The translations under genes were made by a program, and so were the position numbers. A stretch of DNA of 64,000 bases from Clostridia bacterium (GTDB taxonomy: Bacteria; Bacillota; Clostridia; Oscillospirales; CAG-272): NCBI GenBank assembly GCA_017621475.1, contig JAGATA010000029.1, forward strand, positions 1 through 64,000, written 5' to 3'. The notes under the pieces are model-generated. The model was not told the DNA's origin. It made no database searches and worked only from the letters and a program-made list of their open reading frames with translations. Below are positions 19,855 through 32,016 of the stretch, piece after piece; positions within the stretch are counted from its first letter, which is position 1, and each line of letters begins with the position of its first letter.

Positions 19855-21168
19855 ATGGCTACTAAAGTAAAAATAGCGGTACAGATGAAAGGAAAGGACA
19901 TTCCCGGCTGGCCCTGTATCAATTATGATTATGACAAAGAGCTTGCCCGCGTTATGGCACCTATCATCGCGCGCAACCCCGACATTGATTTTGATATTTT
20001 TAAATATACAAGCCTCGATATGGCGAAGGCGGACTACGAAGAAGACCTTAAAAAATATGACGGTGTTCTTGTCCTGCTTATGACAAACTGGCTCAAAATC
20101 GATGAATTTTACATAAATCAATCCAAGGAAGGTCTTCCCACGATAGTTGCAGACGTACCTTACTGCGGAAGCGGCTCTATGCTTGAAAAGACAAGTCCCC
20201 TCGTTCGCAGCGGAGGGTTCCCCGTGCCGATGGTTTCAAGCTTTAACTACAACGATATTGCCGAAGCGGCGGCGCTTTTCGGCGTTATCAAAAAGATGAA
20301 AGAAGCAAAGATCCTTGTTGTTAAAAACGATGTTCAGGAAAAAGCGCAGAAAGCGGCAACCGCTATCTGGGGCTGTGAATTTATAAACAAGACCTCCAAG
20401 GACCTTATGGAAATGTTTAATTCCATTCCCGATGAAAAGGCGCTCCCTCTTGCCGAAAAGTGGGAGGCGGAAGCGACGGAAGTGCGCGAGCCCACAAAAG
20501 CGGATATTTTGCAGGGCGCGAAGCTTTACTATGCTATGAAGCAGATGATGGCGGAATGCGGTGCGGATGCCGTTACTATCGACTGCCTGGAGCTTTCTTA
20601 TAACGATATTTACGGCGAAAGCTGCCATATGTACCCGTGCCTTGCATACTACCAGATGGCAAATGACGGCGAGATCGGCGTTTGCGAAGCGGACATCAAC
20701 TCTACAATTTCCTCTATGATAACTCTCTACCTTACAAAGCGCCCGGGCTATGTTTCCGACCCCGTTATCGACACAGCGAGCGATAGGATCATCTACTCTC
20801 ACTGCGTTGCCTGCCGCAAGGTTTACGGCAAGGACGACCCCAGAACGTGCCAGTATTATTTGCGCAGTCACGCGGAAGATAAGAAAGGTGCATCCGTTCA
20901 GGTCATCTTCCCTGCGGGAGAAGCGCTTACAACGGTTCAGATAAGCAATACAGAGGGCTGGGCGTCTATCCATTCCTCCAAGTCCTGCGGAAACTCTACG
21001 GGCGAAAACGGCTGCAGAAGCAAGCTTGATGCAACCTGCAACGCGGAAAACATCCTTACCAACTGGATGCCCCAGTGGCACAGAGTTACCGTTTTCGGCG
21101 ACTACCGCAAGGAAATGAAAAAACTCTTCAAAATGAAAGGCTATACCATTATCGAAGAAGATAAATAA
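19855..21168 (+). CDS. L-fucose/L-arabinose isomerase-like protein
   Basis: A 437-residue cytosolic protein resembling the fucose/arabinose isomerase fold, which interconverts aldoses and ketoses with a divalent metal. Supporting features are the N-terminal alternating alpha/beta Rossmann-like part, the central VCEADINSTISSM segment with candidate metal ligands E and D, and the C-terminal HRVTVFGDYR strand typical of the family. The true substrate cannot be read from sequence. Its strong ribosome site (AAAGGAG) and divergent AraC regulator suggest sugar induction. A terminator follows at 21173. The convergent MFS transporter at 21398 may carry a related substrate. Confidence 0.65.
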   Translation: MATKVKIAVQMKGKDIPGWPCINYDYDKELARVMAPIIARNPDIDFDIFKYTSLDMAKADYEEDLKKYDGVLVLLMTNWLKIDEFYINQSKEGLPTIVADVPYCGSGSMLEKTSPLVRSGGFPVPMVSSFNYNDIAEAAALFGVIKKMKEAKILVVKNDVQEKAQKAATAIWGCEFINKTSKDLMEMFNSIPDEKALPLAEKWEAEATEVREPTKADILQGAKLYYAMKQMMAECGADAVTIDCLELSYNDIYGESCHMYPCLAYYQMANDGEIGVCEADINSTISSMITLYLTKRPGYVSDPVIDTASDRIIYSHCVACRKVYGKDDPRTCQYYLRSHAEDKKGASVQVIFPAGEALTTVQISNTEGWASIHSSKSCGNSTGENGCRSKLDATCNAENILTNWMPQWHRVTVFGDYRKEMKKLFKMKGYTIIEEDK

Positions 21169-21172
21169 TAGA

Positions 21173-21206
21173 AAAACCTCCGAACGCGACAGCTTTCGGA
21201 GGTTTT
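21173..21206 (+). terminator. Intrinsic terminator
   Basis: Perfect 12-bp stem AAAACCTCCGAA / TTCGGAGGTTTT directly after the isomerase-like gene. Confidence 0.85.
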
Positions 21207-21239
21207 GTTATAACATAGGAAATTACTTCAAAATGAGAT

Positions 21240-21375
21240 AAAACCTCTTCCGTATTTTGCTTCGCAAAATCCCCCTTCCCCAAAGGGGAAGGTCGGCTAC
21301 GCCGAGAGCCAGGTCTGTGAGAAAGCCTTCCCCTTTGGGGAAGGTGTCAGCGTAAACTGGCGGATGAGGTGGGGT
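21240..21375. repeat. Family A palindromic repeats
   Basis: CTTCCCCAAAGGGGAAG, CTTCCCCTTTGGGGAAG and a closing GGCGGATGAGG module. The two halves are in inverted order, as in the 14320-14560 copy. Confidence 0.75.
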
Positions 21376-21397
21376 GCGATTTATCGCACTTTTTTAT

Positions 21398-22645
21398 TTA
21401 ACGAGTTTTTTTCTTCGTAAAAACGGAGAAGGAAAGGCATATCGCCGCGGAAACGCCCGCGAAGATAAAGAGCGTCATAAGAACGCTTTCCCAACCGAGG
21501 CTCTGCGACATTTTGCCGAGTAGCGTGCCTGCGGCGGAGGAGCCGACGTAGCAGAGGGTATCGAGAAGCCCCGCAAGAAGTCCCGAATCCATCTTATCTC
21601 TGTTGTCAAGTGGGAACATACTTGTGATTACGTTGTTGATAGCCGCCATCATACAAGCAAGTCCGATGAACAGCACCATCGTGAACGCAACCGTGCGAAG
21701 CGGATAGATAAGATATACGGTGAGCGCAAGTGTGAATGCAACCGTATAGAAAATACCATTGATAAAGAGGTGGTTTTTGAGCTTGATGTAAAGTTTTCTT
21801 GCAATGATAGAACCGAGAATAGAGAAAAGCGGAAGCAGAAGCGTAAGTATTATGGAAAGGGAATCCGCAACGCCGAACTCATCGCGAAGAATTTTGGGAA
21901 GCCAATTGTTTACACCATCCTTGATAAAGCCGTTGGCAATAGCCGTTACAGCAACGAATATGAGCGTTGCAATAAAGATACCGCCAATAGAGCTTTTGCC
22001 GGAAATAGCGGCGTTTGTGTCTTTTTTGAGCGCGGCAAGCTCGTCTTCTTCCGTTTCACTGTTTTTGATAGCATTTTCAACACGGGTCATGATGCATACC
22101 CAGGTTATTGCGGCGGCAACGAGGAGTGCAGCGGCAACAAAGAATGTTACTTTCCACATATCGAGTGCTACGAAAAGCGCGGAAAGACCGTATGCGGATG
22201 CCGTACCTGCGGCAACCGTAGAGCTCATAACGTAGATAGCTTTGCTTATGGTGTGGCTTGCGATATTGCGGGAGAGAGTGCGTATAAGAATGCTGAAGAG
22301 CATGGATTGAACTATGCCGTTTACAAGCCAAAGCGCCGCCATAACGCGGTAATCGCCGGCAAGGGGCATGAATACGTTGACAATGGCGGAAACGCAGAGA
22401 GCGCCTGTTATAACGAATTTGGGGTTGTAGCGCTTGCAGAGAATACCGTTTAAAAGCTGACCTATGCCGTATGTAAGCGCGAAGCAGGAATAAACAAGAC
22501 CGCCATGGTCGTTCGTGATACCAAGCTCGGAAATTATCTTTACCATACTTGCGGAGTAATCAAGCCTGCCGATGTATGCGGCGGTGTAAACGAGCCAACA
22601 TCCGAGTATGAGAAGGCTCGCTTCTTTCTTTTTAAGATATTTCAA
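21398..22645 (-). CDS. MFS transporter, organophosphate/sugar-phosphate antiporter-like
   Basis: A 415-residue major facilitator with about 12 membrane helices. The opening block (LGCWLVYTAAYIGRLDYSAS), the long central cytoplasmic loop rich in Glu/Lys near residue 190-215, and overall length fit the GlpT/UhpT-related group, but the substrate is not determined. Translation most likely starts at TTG 22645, because GGAGG lies 6 bases upstream; an in-frame ATG at 22684 lies before that ribosome site. The gene is convergent with the isomerase-like gene and separated from it by family A repeats. Confidence 0.8.
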   Translation of the reverse strand: MKYLKKKEASLLILGCWLVYTAAYIGRLDYSASMVKIISELGITNDHGGLVYSCFALTYGIGQLLNGILCKRYNPKFVITGALCVSAIVNVFMPLAGDYRVMAALWLVNGIVQSMLFSILIRTLSRNIASHTISKAIYVMSSTVAAGTASAYGLSALFVALDMWKVTFFVAAALLVAAAITWVCIMTRVENAIKNSETEEDELAALKKDTNAAISGKSSIGGIFIATLIFVAVTAIANGFIKDGVNNWLPKILRDEFGVADSLSIILTLLLPLFSILGSIIARKLYIKLKNHLFINGIFYTVAFTLALTVYLIYPLRTVAFTMVLFIGLACMMAAINNVITSMFPLDNRDKMDSGLLAGLLDTLCYVGSSAAGTLLGKMSQSLGWESVLMTLFIFAGVSAAICLSFSVFTKKKTR

Positions 22646-22900
22646 GGTGCACCTCCAAAATAAATGATATAAAAAGTCACACATTAAATTTTATTTTACC
22701 ACAGAATGAAACATTTTACAAGGAGGATGGGATGCTTTTTTGAGAATTTTCAAAGAGAATGTTTTTTGCAAAAAATAATTAAATTATTTTGCGTTTTTCG
22801 CAAGGATTTTTGAATTTTAAATCGTATAAAAAGTAGAGAGAAATAAAAATAATGCTTACAAACAAATTGTTAACATATTTTTAATTTAGCTTTTGATATG

Positions 22901-22929
22901 TTGACGGAAAATATTGCTTGTATTAAAAT
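22901..22929 (+). promoter_or_regulatory. Promoter for the small secreted protein
   Basis: TTGACG (22901-22906), 17-bp spacer, TAAAAT (22924-22929). The rest of the 22646-22968 gap is AT-rich and shows nothing else recognisable. Confidence 0.65.
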
Positions 22930-22968
22930 TGTGTAATGAAAATTTATATAGAAAGGTAAATTACTTTT

Positions 22969-23508
22969 ATGAAGAAAGTCATAAGTTTATTGATTGTATT
23001 CTCTGTTTGCCTTTGTTTCCTTTGCTCTTTAAATATAAAAGCAACCGATGTAAAAACAATCGACACTTCAAAAACAAATATTTCAAACTACAGAATACCT
23101 GACTCCTCTTTTCAAAAAATTTACTTAAACAAAGAGGAATTTTCACAAGTTCCAAAATACATTGTGTGTACTATAAAAAATACATTTGGTGACCCGGTTG
23201 CAAGCTGCGAAGCTATATTTATCGAAAAAAATTACGATAAGCTGTATGACCGATACGTTACAAAAAACTTCGGCAGTATATATCAGCCGATAACCGGGGG
23301 AGAAAACAGCCGTTGGGAGCGCATACCCTTTGAGTTTGACGGAGCAAAGCTTCGACAGGTTTCCAAGCAAAGGCTTGCAGGGCTTATCTACCTTGAAAAT
23401 AATTTGACATCCGCGTATGAATTCACCCCCGGAAGTTACAGATTGGTCGTTGAATATTCTGACGGCTCCATAGGGCGCACTGAATTCAGAATATTAAGTA
23501 AAATTTAA
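22969..23508 (+). CDS. Small secreted protein of unknown function
   Basis: A 179-residue exported protein with a clear signal peptide (about 1-26: MKK, hydrophobic core with two cysteines, then A-T-D). No lipobox in the right place, no anchor and no known catalytic motif. The mature part is predicted to be beta-rich and ends with YEFTPGSYRLVVEYSDG, the pattern of an Ig-like closing sheet. The ribosome site is GAAAGG. The gene is AT-rich compared with its neighbours. It stands alone between its own promoter and terminator, and I do not recognise its family. Confidence 0.6.
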   Translation: MKKVISLLIVFSVCLCFLCSLNIKATDVKTIDTSKTNISNYRIPDSSFQKIYLNKEEFSQVPKYIVCTIKNTFGDPVASCEAIFIEKNYDKLYDRYVTKNFGSIYQPITGGENSRWERIPFEFDGAKLRQVSKQRLAGLIYLENNLTSAYEFTPGSYRLVVEYSDGSIGRTEFRILSKI

Positions 23509-23514
23509 ACATAG

Positions 23515-23545
23515 AAAAGCTCCTTGCGAAAGCAAGGAGCTTTTT
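23515..23545. terminator. Bidirectional intrinsic terminator
   Basis: AAAAGCTCCTTGC-GAAA-GCAAGGAGCTTTTT between the convergent secreted-protein gene and obgE. Confidence 0.85.
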
Positions 23546-23595
23546 GTCTTATTCGGTAGGGGAGGGGCTTGCTCCTCCCGTTTTTAATCCGATCA

Positions 23596-26918
<3,323 letters not shown>

Positions 26919-27039
26919 TTAATATATTTTATCACATTTTCCGCAAAATGAACAGGGGTTTTGAAAATAAAAAGAAACAACTTTTTCGAAGTTTAGGACT
27001 AAAACGCGTGATTTTTTGCGTTAAAATTTAATTTTATTA

Positions 27040-27230
27040 TTACGCGCTTGATTAAAAGCAGCAGAGCAAATGAACTCGGCGCATTCCACGTGGTTTTTGC
27101 GAGCTTGCGAGTGAAAATTACGCGGTAGCCGACAACGAACCATTATAACTTTTGATAGCGGGTAAAGCGAAGGGCTTTTTTATCTTTTTGTAACTTTTTC
27201 TTTAAACAAGAAAAAGTTATTGTTATTTTT
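27040..27230 (+). repeat. Dispersed repeat family B, copy 1
   Basis: This element of about 190 bp shares ordered blocks with the reverse complement of 28800-29010: GCAAATGA-x-CTC, TTTTTGCGAGC, GCGAGTGAAAA, GCGGTAGC, AACGAACC, and a closing hairpin AACTTTTTCTT...AAGAAAAAGTT. The remaining bases between 26889 and 27293 show only AT-rich sequence and the terminator at 27232. Confidence 0.7.
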
Positions 27231-27231
27231 G

Positions 27232-27262
27232 CAAAAAACAGTCGGCTTGTTACAGCCGACTG
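27232..27262 (-). terminator. Intrinsic terminator of the phosphohexomutase gene
   Basis: Perfect 9-bp stem CAGTCGGCT / AGCCGACTG, followed on the minus strand by TTTTTT. Confidence 0.8.
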
Positions 27263-27293
27263 CCAAAATTATTTCTTTTTGAAAACAAGATAT

Positions 27294-28718
27294 TTACTCT
27301 ACGTCGTTATCCCATTTGTCAGAGATATCGGGATACTGGCGTGTGTAGCTCTTTATAAGCTCGCGGATCTCAAGCATACGTTCTCTTGTTGTAGCTTCAA
27401 AGATAAGAACGAGCTCGGGCATATTGGAGGAAGCGCGGATAAGACCCCAACCGTCGTCAAATTCAACGCGCGCACCGTTGATGTCGCAAACCTTGCCGGG
27501 AAAATCGGCTTTGATCTTTTCTGTGATCTCATCGATAATGCCGTATTTCTTTTCGTCGGGGCAGTGTGCTTTGATCTCTGGGGAAGTAACGTATTTGGGG
27601 AACGTGTCAACAATTTCGGAAACTGTTGCATCCTGGTGGGAGAGAAATTCAACAAGCTTTGCTGCAACGAACGTAGCATCGTCAAAGCCGTACCAATCTT
27701 CGCCGCCCATAAAGATGTGACCGCTGCGCTCGCCCGCGAGCTCTGCGTTCATTTCGTGCATCTTTGCTTTGATATAGGAGTGACCCGTCTTCCACATAAT
27801 AGCCTTGCCGCCGTTGGCTTCGATAACGTCTGTGAGCGCCTTGGAGCATTTTACGTCGTAGATGACCTTAGCGCCGGGAGTTTTTTCAAGGAGCTGTTTT
27901 GCGATGAGCGCAAGAACAGTATCGCTCCATACGTTGTTGCCTTTTTCATCGATAACGCCGATTCTGTCGCCGTCGCCGTCAAAGGAAAGACCGATGTCTG
28001 CGTGAATGTAAGGGTGAAGGATCATCTCTTTCATTCTCTGTCTGCCTTTAAGTTCGGAGGGGTTGGGGAAGTAGTGGGGGAAGGAAGTGTCGGGGTCAAT
28101 GTTGAGCTGGAATGTCATACAGCCGAGGCGCTGGAAAACTTCGTAAACGAAAACGCCTGCACCGCCGTTTGCCGCATCAAGAACGACACGGGGCTTCTTG
28201 GGACCCATATGGATACGGGAAACGACTGCTTCAATATAAGCATCGCGCACGTCAACTTCTTCGTATTTGCCTTTTTCGCCTTCGTTCGGGAGGTCGAGGA
28301 GGGAATATACTTCCTTAATATCGTCGGGTTCGAGAGTTTTGGAATATCCGTTTGCAAATTTGAAACCGGACCAACCGTCGGGGTTGTGGCTCGCTGTAAT
28401 CATAACAGCGCCTTCGCAGGAAAGGTGATACTGCGCAAAATAAGTTACGGGAGAGAGGGAAAGACCTGTGTAGAACACGTCAACACCGTTGTCGAGAAGA
28501 GCGTTTGTAGCCGCTTTTGCGAAAGCGGGGGAACAGGAACGGCTGTCGTAGCCGACAACGGCTCTTGTGATAGATCTTTTCTTGAGGTATTTTGCGTATG
28601 CGCTTACTATTTTGTAAACGTTTTCGTCGGAGAGTTCTTCGGGGCAAACCTTGCCGCGGATATCATATTCGCGGAACATACTGCGGAATGCCTGGGGGTA
28701 TTTGTTATCGATGATCAT
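27294..28718 (-). CDS. Phosphomannomutase/phosphoglucomutase
   Basis: A 474-residue alpha-D-phosphohexomutase that moves phosphate between C1 and C6 of glucose or mannose, feeding nucleotide-sugar synthesis. Key motifs are FREYDIRGK near the start, VVGYDSR, the phosphoserine loop TASHNP, the metal loop SFDGDGDRIG, the sugar loop GERSGH, and the C-terminal phosphate site RASSNMPEL. The length fits the ManB/AlgC class rather than the longer eukaryote-like PGM. It is bracketed by inverted copies of repeat family B, with no operon partners. Confidence 0.9.
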   Translation of the reverse strand: MIIDNKYPQAFRSMFREYDIRGKVCPEELSDENVYKIVSAYAKYLKKRSITRAVVGYDSRSCSPAFAKAATNALLDNGVDVFYTGLSLSPVTYFAQYHLSCEGAVMITASHNPDGWSGFKFANGYSKTLEPDDIKEVYSLLDLPNEGEKGKYEEVDVRDAYIEAVVSRIHMGPKKPRVVLDAANGGAGVFVYEVFQRLGCMTFQLNIDPDTSFPHYFPNPSELKGRQRMKEMILHPYIHADIGLSFDGDGDRIGVIDEKGNNVWSDTVLALIAKQLLEKTPGAKVIYDVKCSKALTDVIEANGGKAIMWKTGHSYIKAKMHEMNAELAGERSGHIFMGGEDWYGFDDATFVAAKLVEFLSHQDATVSEIVDTFPKYVTSPEIKAHCPDEKKYGIIDEITEKIKADFPGKVCDINGARVEFDDGWGLIRASSNMPELVLIFEATTRERMLEIRELIKSYTRQYPDISDKWDNDVE

Positions 28719-28799
28719 TGTTTATTCGTCTGCCTTTCGGTTAGATTGTGTGGATGAGGGGGGATGTGGATGCAAAAATTATGGTGATTTTTGCAGGGA

Positions 28800-29010
28800 T
28801 AGATCGCATATTCGGTCAACTTTTTCTTTTTGAAAGAAAAAGTTGCAAAAAGAAGCAAAAACCTTGCAGGTTTATCGGTTGGCGAAATTCGGAAAGGTTC
28901 GTTTTCCGCTACCGCATATTTTTCACTCGCTTGGGCTCGCAAAAAATATACGGAATCCCGCGGAGGTCATTTGCTTTGCCATTTTTTACTGAGCGCGCAA
29001 TAACGAAATT
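28800..29010 (-). repeat. Dispersed repeat family B, copy 2 (inverted)
   Basis: This is the reverse-complement relative of the element at 27040-27230. The hairpin AACTTTTTC...GAAAAAGTT lies at its left end here. Together the two copies flank the phosphohexomutase gene in opposite orientation. No other feature is seen between 28719 and 29076. Confidence 0.7.
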
Positions 29011-29076
29011 ATAAACTTTGTTTTATTTCTCGCGCCCCAATTTGCCAATTAAAGCTTATTTTATCAAGAAAGCAGG

Positions 29077-29817
29077 TTATTCTTCGTCCCAGTTGTGCCA
29101 AACGTTAACGATGTCTTCGTCTTCTTCAAGGTTTTCGAGAAGAAGGTTCATAAACTTTCTGTCGTCGTCCGTTGTAAGGGAAACATATGTTGCGGGAACT
29201 TTTTCAACTTCGGCGGATTCGAATTTGTATCCTTTCTTTTCAAGGTCTTCGCAAACAGCGGAAAGATCGTCCGGCTCTGTGTAGATCTCGTAGAGGCCGT
29301 CTTCTTCCGCGAAGTCTGCCGCGCCGCATTCGAGAGCGTCTTCCATAAGCTGGTCGCCGTCGACAACTTTATCGCCGTATTCGTCATTTTCCGCAACGAT
29401 GATAACGCCCTTGGAGGAGAACATAAAGCTTACAGAGCCTGTAACGCCGAGCTTGCCGCCGAATTTATCGAAGTAGTGGCGAACTTCGCCCGCTGTTCTG
29501 TTCTTGTTGTCTGTTGCCGCTTCAACGATAACGGCAACACCGGAGGGACCGTAGCCTTCGTAAACGATCTCTTCGTATGCAACGGCATCTGCGCCGCTTG
29601 CTTTTTTGATAACACGTTCGATGTTATCGTTAGGCACATTGTTTGCTTTTGCCTTGGCAATAAGGTCGCGGAGCTTTGCATTGGAAACGGGATCGGGACC
29701 GCCTTCCTTAACTGCGATAGCCATTTCTTTGCCTATCTTTGTGAAGACTTTGGCGCGCTGTGCGTCGGTCTTCTCTTTTTTATGCATAATATTTTTCCAT
29801 TTGCTATGTCCTGACAT
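29077..29817 (-). CDS. yebC: YebC/PmpR family DNA-binding or translation factor
   Basis: A 246-residue member of the highly conserved YebC family. The opening MSGHSKWKNIMHKKEKTDAQ and the three-domain length are typical. Family members were first described as transcriptional regulators; more recent work links YebC proteins to relief of ribosome stalling at proline runs. The acidic C-terminus (EEDEDIVNVWHNWDEE) is also typical. It lies downstream of argS on the same strand with a gap of about 150 bp that contains only a small GC palindrome. Confidence 0.93.
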   Translation of the reverse strand: MSGHSKWKNIMHKKEKTDAQRAKVFTKIGKEMAIAVKEGGPDPVSNAKLRDLIAKAKANNVPNDNIERVIKKASGADAVAYEEIVYEGYGPSGVAVIVEAATDNKNRTAGEVRHYFDKFGGKLGVTGSVSFMFSSKGVIIVAENDEYGDKVVDGDQLMEDALECGAADFAEEDGLYEIYTEPDDLSAVCEDLEKKGYKFESAEVEKVPATYVSLTTDDDRKFMNLLLENLEEDEDIVNVWHNWDEE

Positions 29818-29966
29818 TGGAATATCTCCTTTTATATAATTTTAAAAATGAATAATAAACGATGAATGATGAATATTACGGTAGGGGGCCCTCCCCTGTG
29901 ATTAGACGATGGGTTTTGCGAAAAAATACGGTTTTTTTCGAGCAAATCTCTGAAAGAAAAAGTAAG

Positions 29967-31697
29967 TCAGATTTTTTCGGGGTGCTTGATGCAGATGAGC
30001 TCCAGAGCCTTGCCGAGAATGTCGCGCGTGCCGCGTGTGAGCGCGATACGAACCGCTTTTTTATCCGCATCTTCGCACGTCGCGATGGGGCAAGCCTGGT
30101 AAAATCTGTTGAAAGCACCGCAAACATCGAGGATATAGCGCGTAATTACGCTGGGCTCCATGCCGTCGATGGCTTCCTCCACCTTTTCGGGGAAGAGGGA
30201 GAATGTCTTGATAAGGTCGCGCTCCGCTTTTTCAAGGTTTTCCACGTTTTCGGGAAGCGTTACGTTTGCGCTTTCACCGAGCTTGTTTATAATGCTGCAG
30301 GTTCTTGCGTAGGTGTACTGTGCGTAAGGACCTGTGTTGCCGTTAAAGTCGAGCGCGTCTTCCATAACGAAGTTGATGTCGCGCACACGGTTTGCAGCAA
30401 GGTAGTAGAATACGATCGCGCCAACGCCGACAGCTTCTGCCGCTTCGTCCTTGTTCTGCATATTGGGGTTCTTTTCTTCCATAATGGAGCGAACCTTGTC
30501 TATTGCAACGGCAAAGAGATCGCGCAGGAGGATGACGTTGCCCGTTCTTGTGGCGAGCTTTTCTCCGTTTATGCTTACTGTGCCGTAAGGAACGTGGTAG
30601 AGCTTGGGAGCGAAATCGTAACCCATAAGCTCAACTACCTTGAACCACTGCGCGAAGTGGAGGGACTGCCCTGCGGAGGTAACGTAGATACACTTATCAA
30701 AGTTGTACGTTCTGTTGCGGTAAACAGCCGCCGCAATGTCGCGCGTGGGGTAAAGAGTGGAGCCATCGCGCTTGAGGATAAGGCAAGGGGGCATATTGTA
30801 TTCGGAAAGGTCAACGATGGACGCGCCGTCGTCGATTTTCATAAGATTTTTATCTCTGAGTACCTGAATCTGCTCCGGCATTTTGTCCGTGTAGAAGCTT
30901 TCACCGTTGTAGCTGTCAAAAGTTATGCCGAGTTGGTCGTAGGTTGTTTTGTATTCCGCAAGGCTAATGTCGATAAACCATCTCCAAAGGGCGAGGTTTT
31001 CTTCATCGTGGTGTTCGAGTTTTGTAAATTCGGCTCTTGCTTCGTCTGCAAGGGCGGGGTCTTTTTCGGCTTCTTCGTGGAATTTAACGTAAAGCTCAAC
31101 GAGCTTGTCGATACCGCCGTTTTCAATATCTTCGCGGCTGCCCCATTTGCGGTAAGCAACGATAAGCTTGCCGAACTGCGTACCCCAGTCGCCAAGATGG
31201 TTGATGCCTATGCAATCATAGCCCTGATACTCGTGAAGAAGCTTGAGGGAATGGCCGATGACCGTTGTGCCGAGGTGACCGATGTGGAAGGGTTTTGCAA
31301 CGTTGGGGGAGGAATAGTCGAGAACGACAGTTTTGCCTGCACCTACGTTTGTTCTGCCGAAGTCTGCACCCTTCTGTGCAACTCCTGCAAGGATATTTTT
31401 TGTAAAAAATTCGACGGAGGCGAAAAAGTTGATGTAACCGCCGACGATCTGCGCTTTCTCTACGCAGGAGGGAATGTTGCCCGAAAGATGCTCAAAGATC
31501 GTTGCCGCAATCTTTGGGGGGGCTGCGCGGAGCACGCGGGAGAGCTTGAAGCAAGGGAACGCCAAGTCGCCCATAGCGTCGTCCGGAGGGTATTCGAGCA
31601 TACCGAAAATTTCTTCTTCCGAAATGGTCGCCGCAGGGTAAAGTGCGGCAATACTTTCTTTAAGGGAAGAAGCTACGCTGTGTTTGAATTCAGTCAT
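29967..31697 (-). CDS. argS: Arginyl-tRNA synthetase
   Basis: A 576-residue class I synthetase that charges tRNA-Arg. The N-terminal Arg-S additional domain (about 1-110) is followed by the catalytic Rossmann fold with SSPNVAKPFHIGHLGTT (HIGH motif), a KLATRTGNVI segment where the family carries its degenerate KMSKS-type loop, and the anticodon-binding DALR domain (about 455-576) ending in E-L-I-C-I-K-H-P. ATG 31697 has a GGAG site 6 bases upstream. A promoter is visible at 31752-31780. Confidence 0.95.
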   Translation of the reverse strand: MTEFKHSVASSLKESIAALYPAATISEEEIFGMLEYPPDDAMGDLAFPCFKLSRVLRAAPPKIAATIFEHLSGNIPSCVEKAQIVGGYINFFASVEFFTKNILAGVAQKGADFGRTNVGAGKTVVLDYSSPNVAKPFHIGHLGTTVIGHSLKLLHEYQGYDCIGINHLGDWGTQFGKLIVAYRKWGSREDIENGGIDKLVELYVKFHEEAEKDPALADEARAEFTKLEHHDEENLALWRWFIDISLAEYKTTYDQLGITFDSYNGESFYTDKMPEQIQVLRDKNLMKIDDGASIVDLSEYNMPPCLILKRDGSTLYPTRDIAAAVYRNRTYNFDKCIYVTSAGQSLHFAQWFKVVELMGYDFAPKLYHVPYGTVSINGEKLATRTGNVILLRDLFAVAIDKVRSIMEEKNPNMQNKDEAAEAVGVGAIVFYYLAANRVRDINFVMEDALDFNGNTGPYAQYTYARTCSIINKLGESANVTLPENVENLEKAERDLIKTFSLFPEKVEEAIDGMEPSVITRYILDVCGAFNRFYQACPIATCEDADKKAVRIALTRGTRDILGKALELICIKHPEKI

Positions 31698-31751
31698 GTT
31701 TTTCTCCGATTAGTATGTGATGTTGTGTTTAGATTACTATCATAATTTTGT

Positions 31752-31780
31752 ATTATACTACAAATTATTTATATGTGCAA
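31752..31780 (-). promoter_or_regulatory. Promoter for argS
   Basis: TTGCAC (31780-31775), 17-bp spacer, TATAAT (31757-31752) on the minus strand. The 31698-32016 gap holds this and the divergent promoter at 31916. Confidence 0.65.
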
Positions 31781-31915
31781 GGCAAAAACGAGTATTTTTG
31801 CAAAAAGAAGTACGAAAAATTACTTGAAGGGGAAAAAATGATTGTGAAAAATAAATAAGTTCGGGACTCGAATTAGTGAAAACTCAACAAAGATTAAATA
31901 TTATGAAAATAAGGT

Positions 31916-31945
31916 TTGATTTATGGGGGTAATAAGTGATATAAT
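31916..31945 (+). promoter_or_regulatory. Promoter for the peptide-binding lipoprotein gene
   Basis: TTGATT (31916-31921), 18-bp spacer, TATAAT (31940-31945). The leader is about 65 nt with GGAGG before the ATG at 32017. Confidence 0.65.
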
Positions 31946-32016
31946 TATAGAGACAAATAATCGCATTATTACCGGCGCAACGGTATATAGACAAGAAACT
32001 TGGAGGGTTCGTTAAA

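Noticed and set aside
29860-29966. Additional small gene between argS and yebC
   Set aside because: Only a GC palindrome (AGGGGGCCCTCCCCT) and short direct repeats are visible; no credible start or domain.
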